This document shows positions 1 through 7,145 of a DNA stretch of 20,628 nucleotides, piece after piece; positions within the stretch are counted from its first letter, which is position 1; each line of letters begins with the position of its first letter. Below the pieces are notes generated by a model that was given only the letters and a program-made list of their open reading frames with translations, was not told where the DNA came from and made no database searches. Origin of the DNA: JAUZQZ01 sp036985955 (lineage in GTDB: Bacteria; Pseudomonadota; Zetaproteobacteria; Mariprofundales; Mariprofundaceae). The DNA is taken from the NCBI GenBank assembly GCA_036985955.1, contig BTQQ01000013.1, forward strand, positions 1-20,628, in the 5' to 3' direction. Made by a program: the position numbers and the translations under genes.

Positions 1-39
1 GATCAGGCTGCTGAAATGGCTGCGGCAGCACTACAATGA
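1..39 (+). CDS. sucC: Succinate-CoA ligase beta subunit, C-terminal end (partial)
   Basis: Only the last 12 codons are present (DQAAEMAAAALQ, then TGA at 37-39). The tail itself is too short to identify. The assignment rests on position: the stop codon overlaps the ATG of sucD (ATGA, 4-nt overlap), the usual sucC-sucD arrangement, and an Ala-rich helical tail is compatible with the end of the beta subunit. SucC is the ATP-grasp subunit that binds nucleotide and succinate in the TCA-cycle enzyme. Confidence 0.7.
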   Translation, partial: DQAAEMAAAALQ

Positions 40-911
40 GCGTGCTGCTGGATAAGGACACCCGAGTCATCTGTCAGGGCTTTACCGGCAGGCAGGGGAC
101 ATTTCATTCCGAACAGATGATTGCCTATGGTACGAACTTTGTCGGTGGCGTGACACCGGGCAAAGGGGGACAAACCCACATGGAGCGGCCGGTATTTAAT
201 TCGGTTGCCGATGCGGTGAGGGAAGAGGGGGCGGAGGCGAGCGTCATCTTTGTGCCGCCGCGTTTTGCCGCCGATGCCATCGTCGAAGCCGCCGATGCCG
301 GTATCGGGTTGATCGCCTGCATCACCGAAGGAATTCCGGTGCAGGATATGCTGAAGGTTAAGGCTCGCTTGAAAGGCATGCGGAACCAGTCCGTACTCAT
401 CGGGCCCAATTGTCCGGGCATTATCACGCCCGGCCAGGCAAAGATTGGCATCATGCCGGGGCATATTCACCAGCCGGGCCGGGTGGGTGTGATCTCGCGT
501 TCCGGCACTTTAACCTATGAGGCGGTGGCGCAGTTGACGGAAACGGGTCTAGGACAGTCTACCTGTGTTGGCATGGGTGGCGACCCGATTCATGGTATGG
601 ATTTCATTGATGCACTGAAGCTGTTCGAGGCGGATGATCAAACCGAAGGCGTGGTGATGATTGGTGAGATTGGCGGCTCGGATGAGGAACATGCCGCCGA
701 ATATATTCGGGAACATGTAAGCAAACCGGTGGTTGCCTTCATTGCCGGGGCGACTGCGCCCAAAGGCAAACGCATGGGGCATGCCGGTGCAATTATTTCC
801 GGTGGCAAGGGTACTGCGGAGGCGAAGTTTGCGGCACTTGAGGCTGCGGGCGTGACCGTTGAACACAATCCTACATTGCTGGGGCAACGGATGCTGGCAT
901 TGTTGGGCTGA
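36..911 (+). CDS. sucD: Succinate-CoA ligase (ADP-forming), alpha subunit
   Basis: Cytoplasmic TCA-cycle enzyme subunit that interconverts succinyl-CoA and succinate with substrate-level phosphorylation. The 291-aa length is normal for SucD. The N-terminal CoA-binding Rossmann domain opens with the family signature GFTGRQGTFHSEQMIAYGT (about residues 15-33). The ligase domain carries IGPNCPGII (about 122-130) and the phosphohistidine loop GHAGAI, with the phosphorylated His at residue 249. The GGKGTAEAK segment follows, as in the family. The start ATG overlaps the sucC stop by 4 nt with no strong Shine-Dalgarno, so translation is probably coupled to sucC. All key residues are present and the gene looks intact. 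Confidence 0.97.
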   Translation: MSVLLDKDTRVICQGFTGRQGTFHSEQMIAYGTNFVGGVTPGKGGQTHMERPVFNSVADAVREEGAEASVIFVPPRFAADAIVEAADAGIGLIACITEGIPVQDMLKVKARLKGMRNQSVLIGPNCPGIITPGQAKIGIMPGHIHQPGRVGVISRSGTLTYEAVAQLTETGLGQSTCVGMGGDPIHGMDFIDALKLFEADDQTEGVVMIGEIGGSDEEHAAEYIREHVSKPVVAFIAGATAPKGKRMGHAGAIISGGKGTAEAKFAALEAAGVTVEHNPTLLGQRMLALLG

Positions 912-957
912 CAGGTTGCAGATATTGAATACAAATTTGAAAATGATGGGGAAGATG

Positions 958-1572
958 ATGAAGAAAAATATGGGTTTGTTCCGAAGTGTTGTGTTTCTTG
1001 GATTGATTCTGGCATCCGGCATGGCAATTCCATTGCAGCCACTGGCCGCAGGGCAGAGTGATGTGGTTCATGTTCGTATGACTACATCCATGGGCGTGAT
1101 TAACCTGGATCTGGATCGTGCGCATGCGCCAAAAACAGTGGCAAATTTCCTGCGTTATACGAATGAGGGGCTCTACAATGGCACGATTTTTCACCGCGTC
1201 ATTCCGGGTTTTATGATTCAGGGCGGTGGTTTTACTCCTGCCATGAGCCAGAAACCGACGCATGCACCGATTCAGAATGAAGCGGATAATGGTTTGAAGA
1301 ATATCATCGGCACGATTGCCATGGCGCGCACAGGTGATCCTCACTCGGCTACGGCCCAGTTCTTTATCAATACGAAAAACAATTATTTTCTGGATCACAA
1401 AAGCAAAACGCCACGCGGATGGGGGTATACGGTATTTGGCGAAGTGACCACGGGAATGCGCGTGGTCAGAAAAATCGAAGCTGTGCGGACAACAACAAAA
1501 GGGGGATTGCAGAACGTGCCTGTGGAAGATGTGGTAATTCAGAAAATTGAGGTTATCAAACCTGCTAAATAG
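958..1572 (+). CDS. Secreted cyclophilin-type peptidyl-prolyl cis-trans isomerase
   Basis: Proline isomerase assisting protein folding, probably in the periplasm. The ATG at 958 is preferred because GGGGA (948-952) lies 5 nt upstream and the product then starts MKKNMGLFRS with a hydrophobic core and a likely cleavage after PLAA (about residue 31). In-frame ATGs at 943, 946 and 955 are alternatives. The cyclophilin domain shows FHRVIPGFMIQGGGF (about 78-92) with the catalytic Arg, and QFFIN (about 134-138). At 204 aa it matches bacterial PpiA-type enzymes plus a signal peptide. It starts 46 nt after sucD and ends just before a hairpin, so it may be the last gene of that transcript. A functional link to sucCD is not evident. 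Confidence 0.9.
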   Translation: MKKNMGLFRSVVFLGLILASGMAIPLQPLAAGQSDVVHVRMTTSMGVINLDLDRAHAPKTVANFLRYTNEGLYNGTIFHRVIPGFMIQGGGFTPAMSQKPTHAPIQNEADNGLKNIIGTIAMARTGDPHSATAQFFINTKNNYFLDHKSKTPRGWGYTVFGEVTTGMRVVRKIEAVRTTTKGGLQNVPVEDVVIQKIEVIKPAK

Positions 1573-1588
1573 TGTTACGAAGAGGGGA

Positions 1589-1622
1589 AACTGGCGGGAG
1601 CTCAGCGCTCCAGTGCTTTTTT
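1589..1622 (+). terminator. Probable Rho-independent terminator after the cyclophilin gene
   Basis: GGAGC (1597-1601) pairs with GCTCC (1607-1611) across a 5-nt loop. The stem can be lengthened by ACT/AGT across a bulge, and T6 follows at 1617-1622. It lies between convergent genes and overlaps the last codons of the minus-strand membrane gene. The U-tract sits about 5 nt from the stem, which weakens the call. Confidence 0.5.
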
Positions 1623-1877
1623 CCGATCCTCACGGATATTATGGAAAATCCAGCCGTCGAGTCCGACTCCAGCCAATATCCATACCCAGATCAGCCATTC
1701 ATACAGTCCGGTGAATTCGGTGACTTTCTTCATGCCTTCCCCGTCCTGGAAAGAAGCCAGAATCAAATAGCCTGCAATGATATGGCCGCCAAGGAGAATC
1801 AGAAGCATGGCGCCGGCCCAGAATGCAGTGATGAGCAACTGGACATTTGAGCGCGAACCGGGTCGTTTCAGTGCCAT
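1602..1877 (-). CDS. Small two-TM membrane protein of unknown function
   Basis: 91 aa with a basic N-terminus (MALKRPGSRS), a long hydrophobic stretch at about residues 13-42 and a second Trp-rich one at about 58-79, then a basic tail (IREDRKKALER). I do not recognise a family. It begins 3 nt after the bamE stop, so it is the last gene of the minus-strand run. The plus-strand reading frame over the same bases gives a low-complexity product with no membrane pattern, which supports the minus-strand choice. Confidence 0.75.
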   Translation of the reverse strand: MALKRPGSRSNVQLLITAFWAGAMLLILLGGHIIAGYLILASFQDGEGMKKVTEFTGLYEWLIWVWILAGVGLDGWIFHNIREDRKKALER

Positions 1878-1880
1878 GCC

Positions 1881-2186
1881 TTATTGCCCTTCAAAGCCAA
1901 AACGCTTGATGCTGTCCACATGGTTCCCCTTGCCATACATAATTTCCACACGGCGTTGAAATGATTCACCGGTGTCGGGGTTTTTGTATGATTCAACGTA
2001 AATGGACCGATTGGGATGCAGGTCATCCCTGAGCACGGGTGTTCCAAGTATTGATTCTACATGGAAACGGCTGTCACCCTCTTGAATGCCAGCCACCAGC
2101 CCCGGCTTAAGGACATTTCCCTGATGTATGACATGCTGCAGGCAGCCGGAAAGGATAAGAAGGGTTGCCACAACCATGATTCTCAT
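1881..2186 (-). CDS. bamE: Outer membrane assembly lipoprotein, BamE/SmpA family
   Basis: 101-aa lipoprotein with the lipobox LSGC, acylated Cys at residue 15. The mature part has the BamE pattern: GNVLKPGLVAGIQEGDSR (a 'G..L....v..i..G.s' lead-in), then ESILGTPVLRDDLHPN and IYVESYKNPDTGESFQRRVEI. BamE supports the BamA-D complex that inserts beta-barrel proteins at the outer membrane. The start overlaps the hldD stop by 4 nt (ATGA), so it is probably translated together with hldD. The length is normal for the family. The family call comes from the overall pattern rather than one diagnostic residue. Confidence 0.85.
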   Translation of the reverse strand: MRIMVVATLLILSGCLQHVIHQGNVLKPGLVAGIQEGDSRFHVESILGTPVLRDDLHPNRSIYVESYKNPDTGESFQRRVEIMYGKGNHVDSIKRFGFEGQ

Positions 2187-3130
2187 ACAGCGGCCTCCAC
2201 CGGCTCGTGATATCCCGCTTCCAATAGTTTGATATATTCAGCCATACCCTTTTCCAGTGTCCATGCCGGTTTCCAACCCAGTAACTCAGTCGCGCCCGAG
2301 ATGTCCGCCTCCGTATGGTTCTGATAGAAATCGTACGGGTTATCAAAATAATCCACATCCAGTTTCCGGTTCAACAGGGTTTCCAGATTCAGGATAATAT
2401 CATTAAAGCATCGGGCCGTGCCTGATCCGACGTTGCATACGCCGGAACGTGGCGCCTCCAGCGCCGCCAGATTGGCTGAGATGACATCGCGGATGTAAAC
2501 GAAGTCACGCTGTTGCTCGCCGTGTTTGAACAGGCGCGGGCTTTTCCCCGCCTTGATCTGATTGTAGAGTTGCAAAATCATGGATGCCGTCGTGCCCTTA
2601 TGCGATTCTCCGGGGCCGTAGACATTAAAATAACGCAGGCCTATGACCGTGGAGGGATGCCGGTCGTGCCAGCGGCGGGCGATACGGTCCATGGAAAGCT
2701 TGGAGAAACCGTAAATATTGGCCGGTTCCTCAATGCCGCCAACCCGGTTGGGTGCGGGTGCATTACCATAGGTGGCGGCTGAAGATGCGTAAATCATACG
2801 TGTACCGGACTTACAACTGGCTTCGAGCATGGCCGCGAAAGCATTGGTGTTGATTTCCAGCATGCGGCGCTGGTCCAGCACGGTGGTGTCCGAAATGGCA
2901 CCCTGATGCAGAATGGTGGAATATGCGCCGCTGGCAATTTCCTGATGCAGCGTCGGATCAGCAATCGAGCCGGCACGCACCTCGCAGTCTACATGGACAA
3001 GGTTTTTCCAGTCCCCGAAACTGAAATCGTCCACGATGACAACACCCACACCCGGCTTTTTTACCAGAGCCGCAGCAAGATTGGCACCGATAAAACCGGC
3101 GCCTCCGGTGATAAGAATTCGTTCCGTCAT
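2183..3130 (-). CDS. hldD: ADP-L-glycero-D-manno-heptose-6-epimerase
   Basis: Short-chain dehydrogenase-type epimerase that makes ADP-L-glycero-D-manno-heptose, the precursor of the LPS inner core, in the cytoplasm. 315 aa, typical length. Visible signatures are the NADP-binding GGAGFIG (9-15) with Asp34/Asp35 at the end of strand 2, YASSAATYG (114-122), the catalytic Tyr140-x3-Lys144 in NIYGFSKLSMD, and RYFNVYGPGESHKGTTASM (166-184), whose HKG segment is typical of HldD rather than of UDP-galactose epimerases. The start overlaps the end of the upstream small gene by 4 nt and its stop overlaps bamE, so LPS synthesis and outer-membrane assembly genes are co-transcribed. Confidence 0.95.
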   Translation of the reverse strand: MTERILITGGAGFIGANLAAALVKKPGVGVVIVDDFSFGDWKNLVHVDCEVRAGSIADPTLHQEIASGAYSTILHQGAISDTTVLDQRRMLEINTNAFAAMLEASCKSGTRMIYASSAATYGNAPAPNRVGGIEEPANIYGFSKLSMDRIARRWHDRHPSTVIGLRYFNVYGPGESHKGTTASMILQLYNQIKAGKSPRLFKHGEQQRDFVYIRDVISANLAALEAPRSGVCNVGSGTARCFNDIILNLETLLNRKLDVDYFDNPYDFYQNHTEADISGATELLGWKPAWTLEKGMAEYIKLLEAGYHEPVEAAV

Positions 3131-3543
3131 CGTAACGATTCACCTGTCCCGTTTGGCCACGATGCCTGGAGGCCGGCAATGGCATGCGTTGTCGCCGGAT
3201 TGCAGATGGGATAACCGACATGTGCGTTAACGCGGTGTACAATATCTTCCGCGGGCAGAGCAAGCACGGCTTCCACATCCAGTCCTGCCTCGCTGATTAA
3301 TCGGGCAATCCATGTGCCCAGTCCCGGTAAATTTGAAATGCAGACCATGTTGATGAGTTGTCGGCAGCGTTCCGGTGAAAGCTGTCCGCCGCTGGCGTTG
3401 GATAATTCATCCGCATCGGCTGTGGCAAGACTGTCAACCGGTCGGCACAGAAGTTTGAGGATGACCCATTCGCTTTCACGCAGAAAATCCCTGTCTTCGT
3501 GCAAGGGGAATGTACCGGGCATGGCCTGAATCCGGGCGCTCAT
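3127..3543 (-). CDS. Small protein with a C-terminal helix-hairpin-helix-like domain
   Basis: 138 aa, no signal peptide or membrane segment, probably cytoplasmic. The C-terminal half contains NLPGLGTWIARLISEAGLDVEAVLALPAEDI followed by a short tail with GYPICNPATTHAIAGLQ (split here to stay readable). This resembles the non-specific DNA-binding helix-hairpin-helix of DUF4332, Cdd1 and TfoX C-terminal domains, which is an inference from pattern. The N-terminal half (about 1-70) is unrecognised. Its ATG follows the pentapeptide gene's TAA directly and its stop overlaps the hldD start, so it is tightly coupled on both sides. Confidence 0.7.
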   Translation of the reverse strand: MSARIQAMPGTFPLHEDRDFLRESEWVILKLLCRPVDSLATADADELSNASGGQLSPERCRQLINMVCISNLPGLGTWIARLISEAGLDVEAVLALPAEDIVHRVNAHVGYPICNPATTHAIAGLQASWPNGTGESLR

Positions 3544-3861
3544 TTATTCTTCAGTGTAGGCGGTGGGACCGGCAATATACGTTCCCTTTAATGCCCACTT
3601 GCGAATCTTCGCCAGCATACGGTTGGCGCGCGTCAAATTGGCGCGCCGGAGTCTTGCACCGCGCAGGTCGGCCTTGAATAGATTGGCATCGCTTAAATCC
3701 GCACCACGCAAATCCGCACCCTGCAAATTACATTCGGAAAGATTGGCACCGGCCAGCTTTGCGTTTCTTAAATCCATTTTGGATAAATTCAGACCGGACA
3801 GGTCTTGTCCCGCAAGACTGTGGCCTTCCCGAACAGCCTGGGCAACTTCATCGGCGGTCAT
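3544..3861 (-). CDS. Pentapeptide-repeat protein
   Basis: 105 aa. From about residue 17 to 80 the sequence repeats with a five-residue period of the A(D/N)LxX type: LAGQDLSGLNLSKMDL, then LAGANLSECNLQGADLRGAD and LFKADLRGARLRRANL. Roughly 12 repeats should form about three turns of a right-handed quadrilateral beta-helix. No catalytic role can be read; family members include DNA mimics and scaffolds. No signal peptide, so cytosolic. The Shine-Dalgarno GGGAGG lies just upstream (complement of about 3866-3871). It leads the coupled run towards hldD and bamE. Confidence 0.85.
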   Translation of the reverse strand: MTADEVAQAVREGHSLAGQDLSGLNLSKMDLRNAKLAGANLSECNLQGADLRGADLSDANLFKADLRGARLRRANLTRANRMLAKIRKWALKGTYIAGPTAYTEE

Positions 3862-3876
3862 GCTTTCCTCCCTGTT

Positions 3877-4101
3877 TTATACGAATTTTAGCCCACTTTG
3901 TTCACAAATGTGCATGCACCCTAGCTTGTTTTTGAATTCGCCAAGGTATTTATTCTCGGTTGGCCGTACCCATTGGTACGGCTCGCCCTCCAAAAATATC
4001 TTGGCAAATCCAATCTCTGCGCGATCATTGCGGCAATTCATGAATAAAGCGGGCTGGATAGTACGATGCTGCACATTCGGTGCAAGTGGATTGTCGTTCA
4101 T
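3877..4101 (-). CDS. Hypothetical protein, 74 aa
   Basis: Starts MNDNPLAPNVQH and contains FMNCRNDRAEIGFAKIFLEG and a C-terminal GCMHICEQSG. I recognise no domain. The stop lies 15 nt before the pentapeptide gene on the same strand, which is the main argument that it is real. A start at 4140 would add 13 residues. Neither start has a clear Shine-Dalgarno, so the start is uncertain. The three Cys near the ends could bind metal, but the spacing matches no motif I know. Confidence 0.45.
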   Translation of the reverse strand: MNDNPLAPNVQHRTIQPALFMNCRNDRAEIGFAKIFLEGEPYQWVRPTENKYLGEFKNKLGCMHICEQSGLKFV

Positions 4102-4161
4102 GGCGAAATGATAGCACGATGCGTAAGTACTTGCCGTCATTTGCGACTACAGCAAAATATG

Positions 4162-4182
4162 CTTGACTGGGTTATGGTCAAG
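4162..4182. promoter_or_regulatory. Inverted repeat upstream of arsS, candidate operator
   Basis: CTTGAC (4162-4167), 9 nt, GTCAAG (4177-4182): a perfect 6-bp dyad just upstream of the arsS ribosome-binding site and in the divergent gap. A weak -10-like TATGCT overlaps its left edge (4158-4163). A dyad at the transcription start is a common operator place, and MerR-family sites can look like this, but the binding protein is not identified and no regulator gene is adjacent. Confidence 0.35.
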
Positions 4183-4185
4183 AAT

Positions 4186-4202
4186 GGAGTGGATACAGCG
4201 TG
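4186..4202 (+). promoter_or_regulatory. Ribosome-binding site that supports the GTG start of arsS
   Basis: GGAG at 4186-4189 lies 10 nt before GTG at 4200-4202. An ATG at 4204-4206 is out of frame with the arsS product, so the GTG is the only well-placed start for the full radical SAM domain. Confidence 0.6.
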
Positions 4203-5162
4203 CATGCGACTTTACCATTATTGAAACAGACTGATTTTCCTGCTATTCAGCGTAAGGAATTGGAAACGCTGCAAGTAAATCTGGGCTATCTGTGCAATCA
4301 AACCTGTTTGCACTGTCATGTTAATGCCGGTCCAAGACGTAAGGAAATCATGGATAAAAATACGGTTCGAACTGTGCTCGATTTTCTGGCCGCATCGAAT
4401 GTGAAAACGCTTGATTTAACCGGTGGTGCGCCAGAAATGAATCCATATTTCCGGGAGATAGTCACTGGAGCAAGAACGCTTGGCACTACGGTGATGGATC
4501 GTTGCAATCTGACCATTCTGGAAGAGCCGGGTTATGAGGACATGGCGGCATTCCTGGCTGACAATCAGGTGGAAGTCGTAGCTTCTTTGCCCTGCTATCT
4601 GGAAGATAACGTCAATGCGCAACGCGGGAAAGGTGTGTTCGGGATGAGCATGGATGCCTTGAAACGTTTGAATGCATTGGGTTATGGCGAGGAAGGATCG
4701 GAGTTGTCTCTGAACCTCGTTTACAATCCCCTCGGGCCGACCCTGCCACCTGCTCAGGAGGCTCTGGAGGCGACTTACAAGGCGGAGCTGAAACATCGCT
4801 ACGGCATTGTGTTCAACCACCTGTTCACCATCACTAATATGCCCATCCAGCGTTTTGGCAGCACACTCATCTCCAGGGGGAAATTCGCCAGCTACATGCA
4901 ATTGCTCAAGGATGCCTACCGGGATGAGAATCTGGATGGCGTGATGTGCCGCAGTCTAATCAGCGTGGATTGGCAGGGGTTCGTTTATGACTGCGATTTC
5001 AATCAGATGCTGGGATTACCCATGCATGGAGAGGGAAAATTCCGCCCGCATCTTTCCGAGTTGATTGGTAAAGATATGGAAGGCCATCCGATTGTTGTGA
5101 TGGATCATTGTTATGGCTGCACTGCCGGGCAGGGATCCAGTTGTGGCGGGGCGCTGGAATAG
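4200..5162 (+). CDS. arsS: Arsenosugar biosynthesis radical SAM protein ArsS
   Basis: 320-aa radical SAM enzyme of the ArsS family, which acts after arsenite methylation to make arsenosugar precursors from SAM. The [4Fe-4S]-binding motif is CNQTCLHCHVNAGP with Cys32, Cys36 and Cys39. LDLTGGAPEMNP (about 75-86) is the GGxPE-like SAM-contacting strand. The C-terminal domain (DUF3641 type) has further Cys at 250 and 265 and ends CYGCTAGQGSSCGG with Cys304, Cys307 and Cys315, typical of this family; some relatives have selenocysteine in this region, whereas here all are ordinary Cys codons. It begins with GTG. It lies 9 nt before the peroxiredoxin gene and in the same transcript as arsM, the expected partner enzyme. 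Confidence 0.9.
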   Translation: MHATLPLLKQTDFPAIQRKELETLQVNLGYLCNQTCLHCHVNAGPRRKEIMDKNTVRTVLDFLAASNVKTLDLTGGAPEMNPYFREIVTGARTLGTTVMDRCNLTILEEPGYEDMAAFLADNQVEVVASLPCYLEDNVNAQRGKGVFGMSMDALKRLNALGYGEEGSELSLNLVYNPLGPTLPPAQEALEATYKAELKHRYGIVFNHLFTITNMPIQRFGSTLISRGKFASYMQLLKDAYRDENLDGVMCRSLISVDWQGFVYDCDFNQMLGLPMHGEGKFRPHLSELIGKDMEGHPIVVMDHCYGCTAGQGSSCGGALE

Positions 5163-5171
5163 GAGGCCGAC

Positions 5172-5816
5172 ATGTCATTGCGGGATCAAATCGAGAAGCT
5201 GAAGCAGGACATGTCCGGGCAAACGCCCCCGGATGTGCAACAGGCCATGCAGCAGGCTGCCGAAGTGCTGAAACAATCCGGTATTTCGGACCACAGCTTG
5301 AAAGCCGGGGATGCCGTGCCGGATTTCACGTTACCCGATGCAAAAGGCGGCAATGTGCACCTTGCCGGGGCACTGACACAGGGACCGGTGGTGCTAAGTT
5401 TTTACCGTGGCGGCTGGTGTCCCTATTGTAATCTTGAATTGCAGGCATTGCAGCAGGCGCTGCCGGAAATTCAGGAACTGGGCGCGCAACTGGTTGCTGT
5501 TTCGCCGGAATTACCGGACCAGACCCTGTCCACGACTGAGAAACATGCACTGGCGTTTGCGGTTTGCAGTGACACGGGTAATCGGGTGGCGAGGGATTTT
5601 GGTATTGTGTTTACATTGCCGGAGATACTGCGCCCCATTTATGCGAAGTTCGGGATTGATCTTCCGGCCTGGAACGGCGATGGCAGCTTTGAATTACCCG
5701 TGCCGGCCACCTATGTGCTTGACCGGAACGGCATCATCTTGGATGGGTTTGTGAATACGGATTATATGCAGCGTATGGAACCGGAGCGGATTATTGATAT
5801 ACTGCGAAACAATTAG
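5172..5816 (+). CDS. Peroxiredoxin-like thiol oxidoreductase (AhpC/TSA superfamily)
   Basis: 214 aa, cytoplasmic. After an about 45-residue helical N-terminus comes the thioredoxin-fold domain: AGDAVPDFTLPDAKGG (45-60), then FYRGGWCPYC with Cys83 and Cys86. A CxxC in place of the classic peroxiredoxin TxxC is typical of the peroxiredoxin-like subfamily. The PATYVLDRNGIILDGFVN strand near the C-terminus is the usual cis-Pro region. Strong AGGAGG ribosome-binding site at 5162-5167. It sits between arsS and arsM, so a role in protecting radical SAM clusters or recycling thiols for ArsM is plausible but inferred. Confidence 0.88.
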   Translation: MSLRDQIEKLKQDMSGQTPPDVQQAMQQAAEVLKQSGISDHSLKAGDAVPDFTLPDAKGGNVHLAGALTQGPVVLSFYRGGWCPYCNLELQALQQALPEIQELGAQLVAVSPELPDQTLSTTEKHALAFAVCSDTGNRVARDFGIVFTLPEILRPIYAKFGIDLPAWNGDGSFELPVPATYVLDRNGIILDGFVNTDYMQRMEPERIIDILRNN

Positions 5817-5817
5817 T

Positions 5818-5841
5818 CCGCAGTATTTATGAATAATGCGG
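5818..5841. promoter_or_regulatory. Dyad before arsM containing a 15-nt motif repeated upstream of the DUF302 gene
   Basis: CCGCA (5818-5822) pairs with TGCGG (5837-5841), and inside it ATT (5825-5827) pairs with AAT (5832-5834) around TATG, giving an interrupted hairpin or operator. The core ATTTATGAATAATGC (5825-5839) recurs exactly at 8905-8919. It lies about 28 nt before the arsM start. It could be an operator or an RNA hairpin in the prx-arsM gap. Confidence 0.4.
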
Positions 5842-5867
5842 GTTAGAGATAAGGAGTTGTTTACCCT

Positions 5868-6986
5868 ATGAGCATGCAGGCAAGCGTACTGGATCGTTAT
5901 ACCGAGGGCGCGGAGTCGCGTCAGGAAGACTTGTGCTGTCCGGTGAATTACAACCCGGAGCTATTAAAGCTGTTGCCCGAAGAAATCATCGAGAAGGACT
6001 ACGGTTGCGGTGATCCGTCCGCCTATGTGCGCCAAGGCGATACGGTGCTCGATCTCGGTAGTGGTGGCGGCAAAATTTGCTACATGGCAGCGCAACTGGT
6101 GGGCGATGAGGGGCATGTGATTGGCGTCGATATGAACGACGATATGCTGGCCTTGGCGCGTAAGCATCAATCAGACATGGCTGAAAAGATAGGTGGCAAT
6201 CGCGTATCTTTTCATAAAGGATATATTCAGGATCTGGCGCTGGATTTGGATGCAACAGAGAAGTGGCTGGCAGGGCATACGGTCAAAAATAGTAACGATT
6301 TGACAGCATTGAAGCAGTTTCAGCATGAACAGCGGCGTAAGTATCCGCTGATTGCCGATAACAGCGTTGATCTGGTGGTGTCCAATTGCGTTTTAAATCT
6401 TGTGGATGCAGCCGAAAAAGACCAGTTAATTCATGAAATCTTCCGGGTACTCAAACCCGGTGGGCGTGTGGCAATTTCTGATATCGTATCCGATGAAGAG
6501 GTGCCCGAACATTTGCAACGTGATCCTGAATTGTGGAGCGGCTGCATTTCCGGTGCATTTCAGGAGCATGCGTTCATCAAGGTGTTTCTGGATGCCGGAT
6601 TCATGGGTGCGGCCATTGATAAATGGGATGAGAAGCCATGGCAGGTGGTGAAAGGCATTGAATTCCGGTCGGTAACACTGACGGCCACCAAGCCGGAAGA
6701 TACTGAATGCCTGGATTACGGTCATGCCGTGATATACAAAGGGCCGTTTTCCGAAGTGCATGATGATGACGGGCACGTCTATTATCGTGGTGAGCGCATG
6801 GCGGTGTGCCAACATACCTACCGTTTTCTCACGGAAGGACCGTTCAGCGAGTATTTTGTTGGCATTGAACCCGCTAATACGTCCAGGCCGAGTAAATTCT
6901 GCGCCCCTGCCGGAACGCGTCGGCCCGCCTCAATGACCAAGGGCGGTACGCATTTCGGTTCCAGTGGCGAGGCTTGCTGCTGTTAG
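5868..6986 (+). CDS. arsM: Arsenite S-adenosylmethionine methyltransferase ArsM
   Basis: 372-aa cytoplasmic enzyme that transfers methyl groups from SAM to trivalent arsenic. The SAM-binding motif is LDLGSGGGK (61-69), with VIGVDMN (84-90) next. The three arsenic-binding Cys expected for the family are visible: one in EDLCCPVNYN (Cys23/24), Cys174 in SNCVLNL and Cys226 in WSGCISGAF. The C-terminal domain (about 245-372) ends in three consecutive Cys (370-372), a known feature of ArsM tails. AAGGAG at 5851-5856 precedes the ATG by 11 nt; ATG at 5874 is an alternative. Last gene of the arsS-prx-arsM set, followed by a hairpin. Confidence 0.93.
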   Translation: MSMQASVLDRYTEGAESRQEDLCCPVNYNPELLKLLPEEIIEKDYGCGDPSAYVRQGDTVLDLGSGGGKICYMAAQLVGDEGHVIGVDMNDDMLALARKHQSDMAEKIGGNRVSFHKGYIQDLALDLDATEKWLAGHTVKNSNDLTALKQFQHEQRRKYPLIADNSVDLVVSNCVLNLVDAAEKDQLIHEIFRVLKPGGRVAISDIVSDEEVPEHLQRDPELWSGCISGAFQEHAFIKVFLDAGFMGAAIDKWDEKPWQVVKGIEFRSVTLTATKPEDTECLDYGHAVIYKGPFSEVHDDDGHVYYRGERMAVCQHTYRFLTEGPFSEYFVGIEPANTSRPSKFCAPAGTRRPASMTKGGTHFGSSGEACCC

Positions 6987-6997
6987 GGTGATATTCG

Positions 6998-7017
6998 CGG
7001 GCTTTCCAGGCCCGTTT
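6998..7017 (+). terminator. Weak terminator hairpin after arsM
   Basis: CGGGC (6998-7002) pairs with GCCCG (7010-7014) across a 7-nt loop, followed by only TTT. It is located 11 nt after the arsM stop. The short stem and short U-tract make efficient termination uncertain. Confidence 0.4.
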
Positions 7018-7145
7018 GCTGCTGTAAGAAAACCTTCCGTATAACGTCTACTGTCTGTTCCATTCATGATGAAGCAGGTACCCTGGCATATGTGAAAAGC
7101 ATGCACAGGCATCATGGATTTCATATTATACCAAGGAGAGACGGG

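Noticed and set aside
1572..1850. 92-codon plus-strand frame after the cyclophilin gene
   Set aside because: It overlaps a minus-strand gene that shows clear membrane segments and operon spacing, and it runs through the terminator hairpin.
3544..3861. Short-period repeats in DNA that could suggest a CRISPR or satellite
   Set aside because: They encode the pentapeptide repeat and keep the reading frame; no conserved repeat-spacer pattern.
3563..4111. 182-codon plus-strand frame opposite the pentapeptide gene
   Set aside because: Its repetitive Arg/Ser/Leu/Ala product is the mirror of the pentapeptide repeats; no ribosome-binding site.
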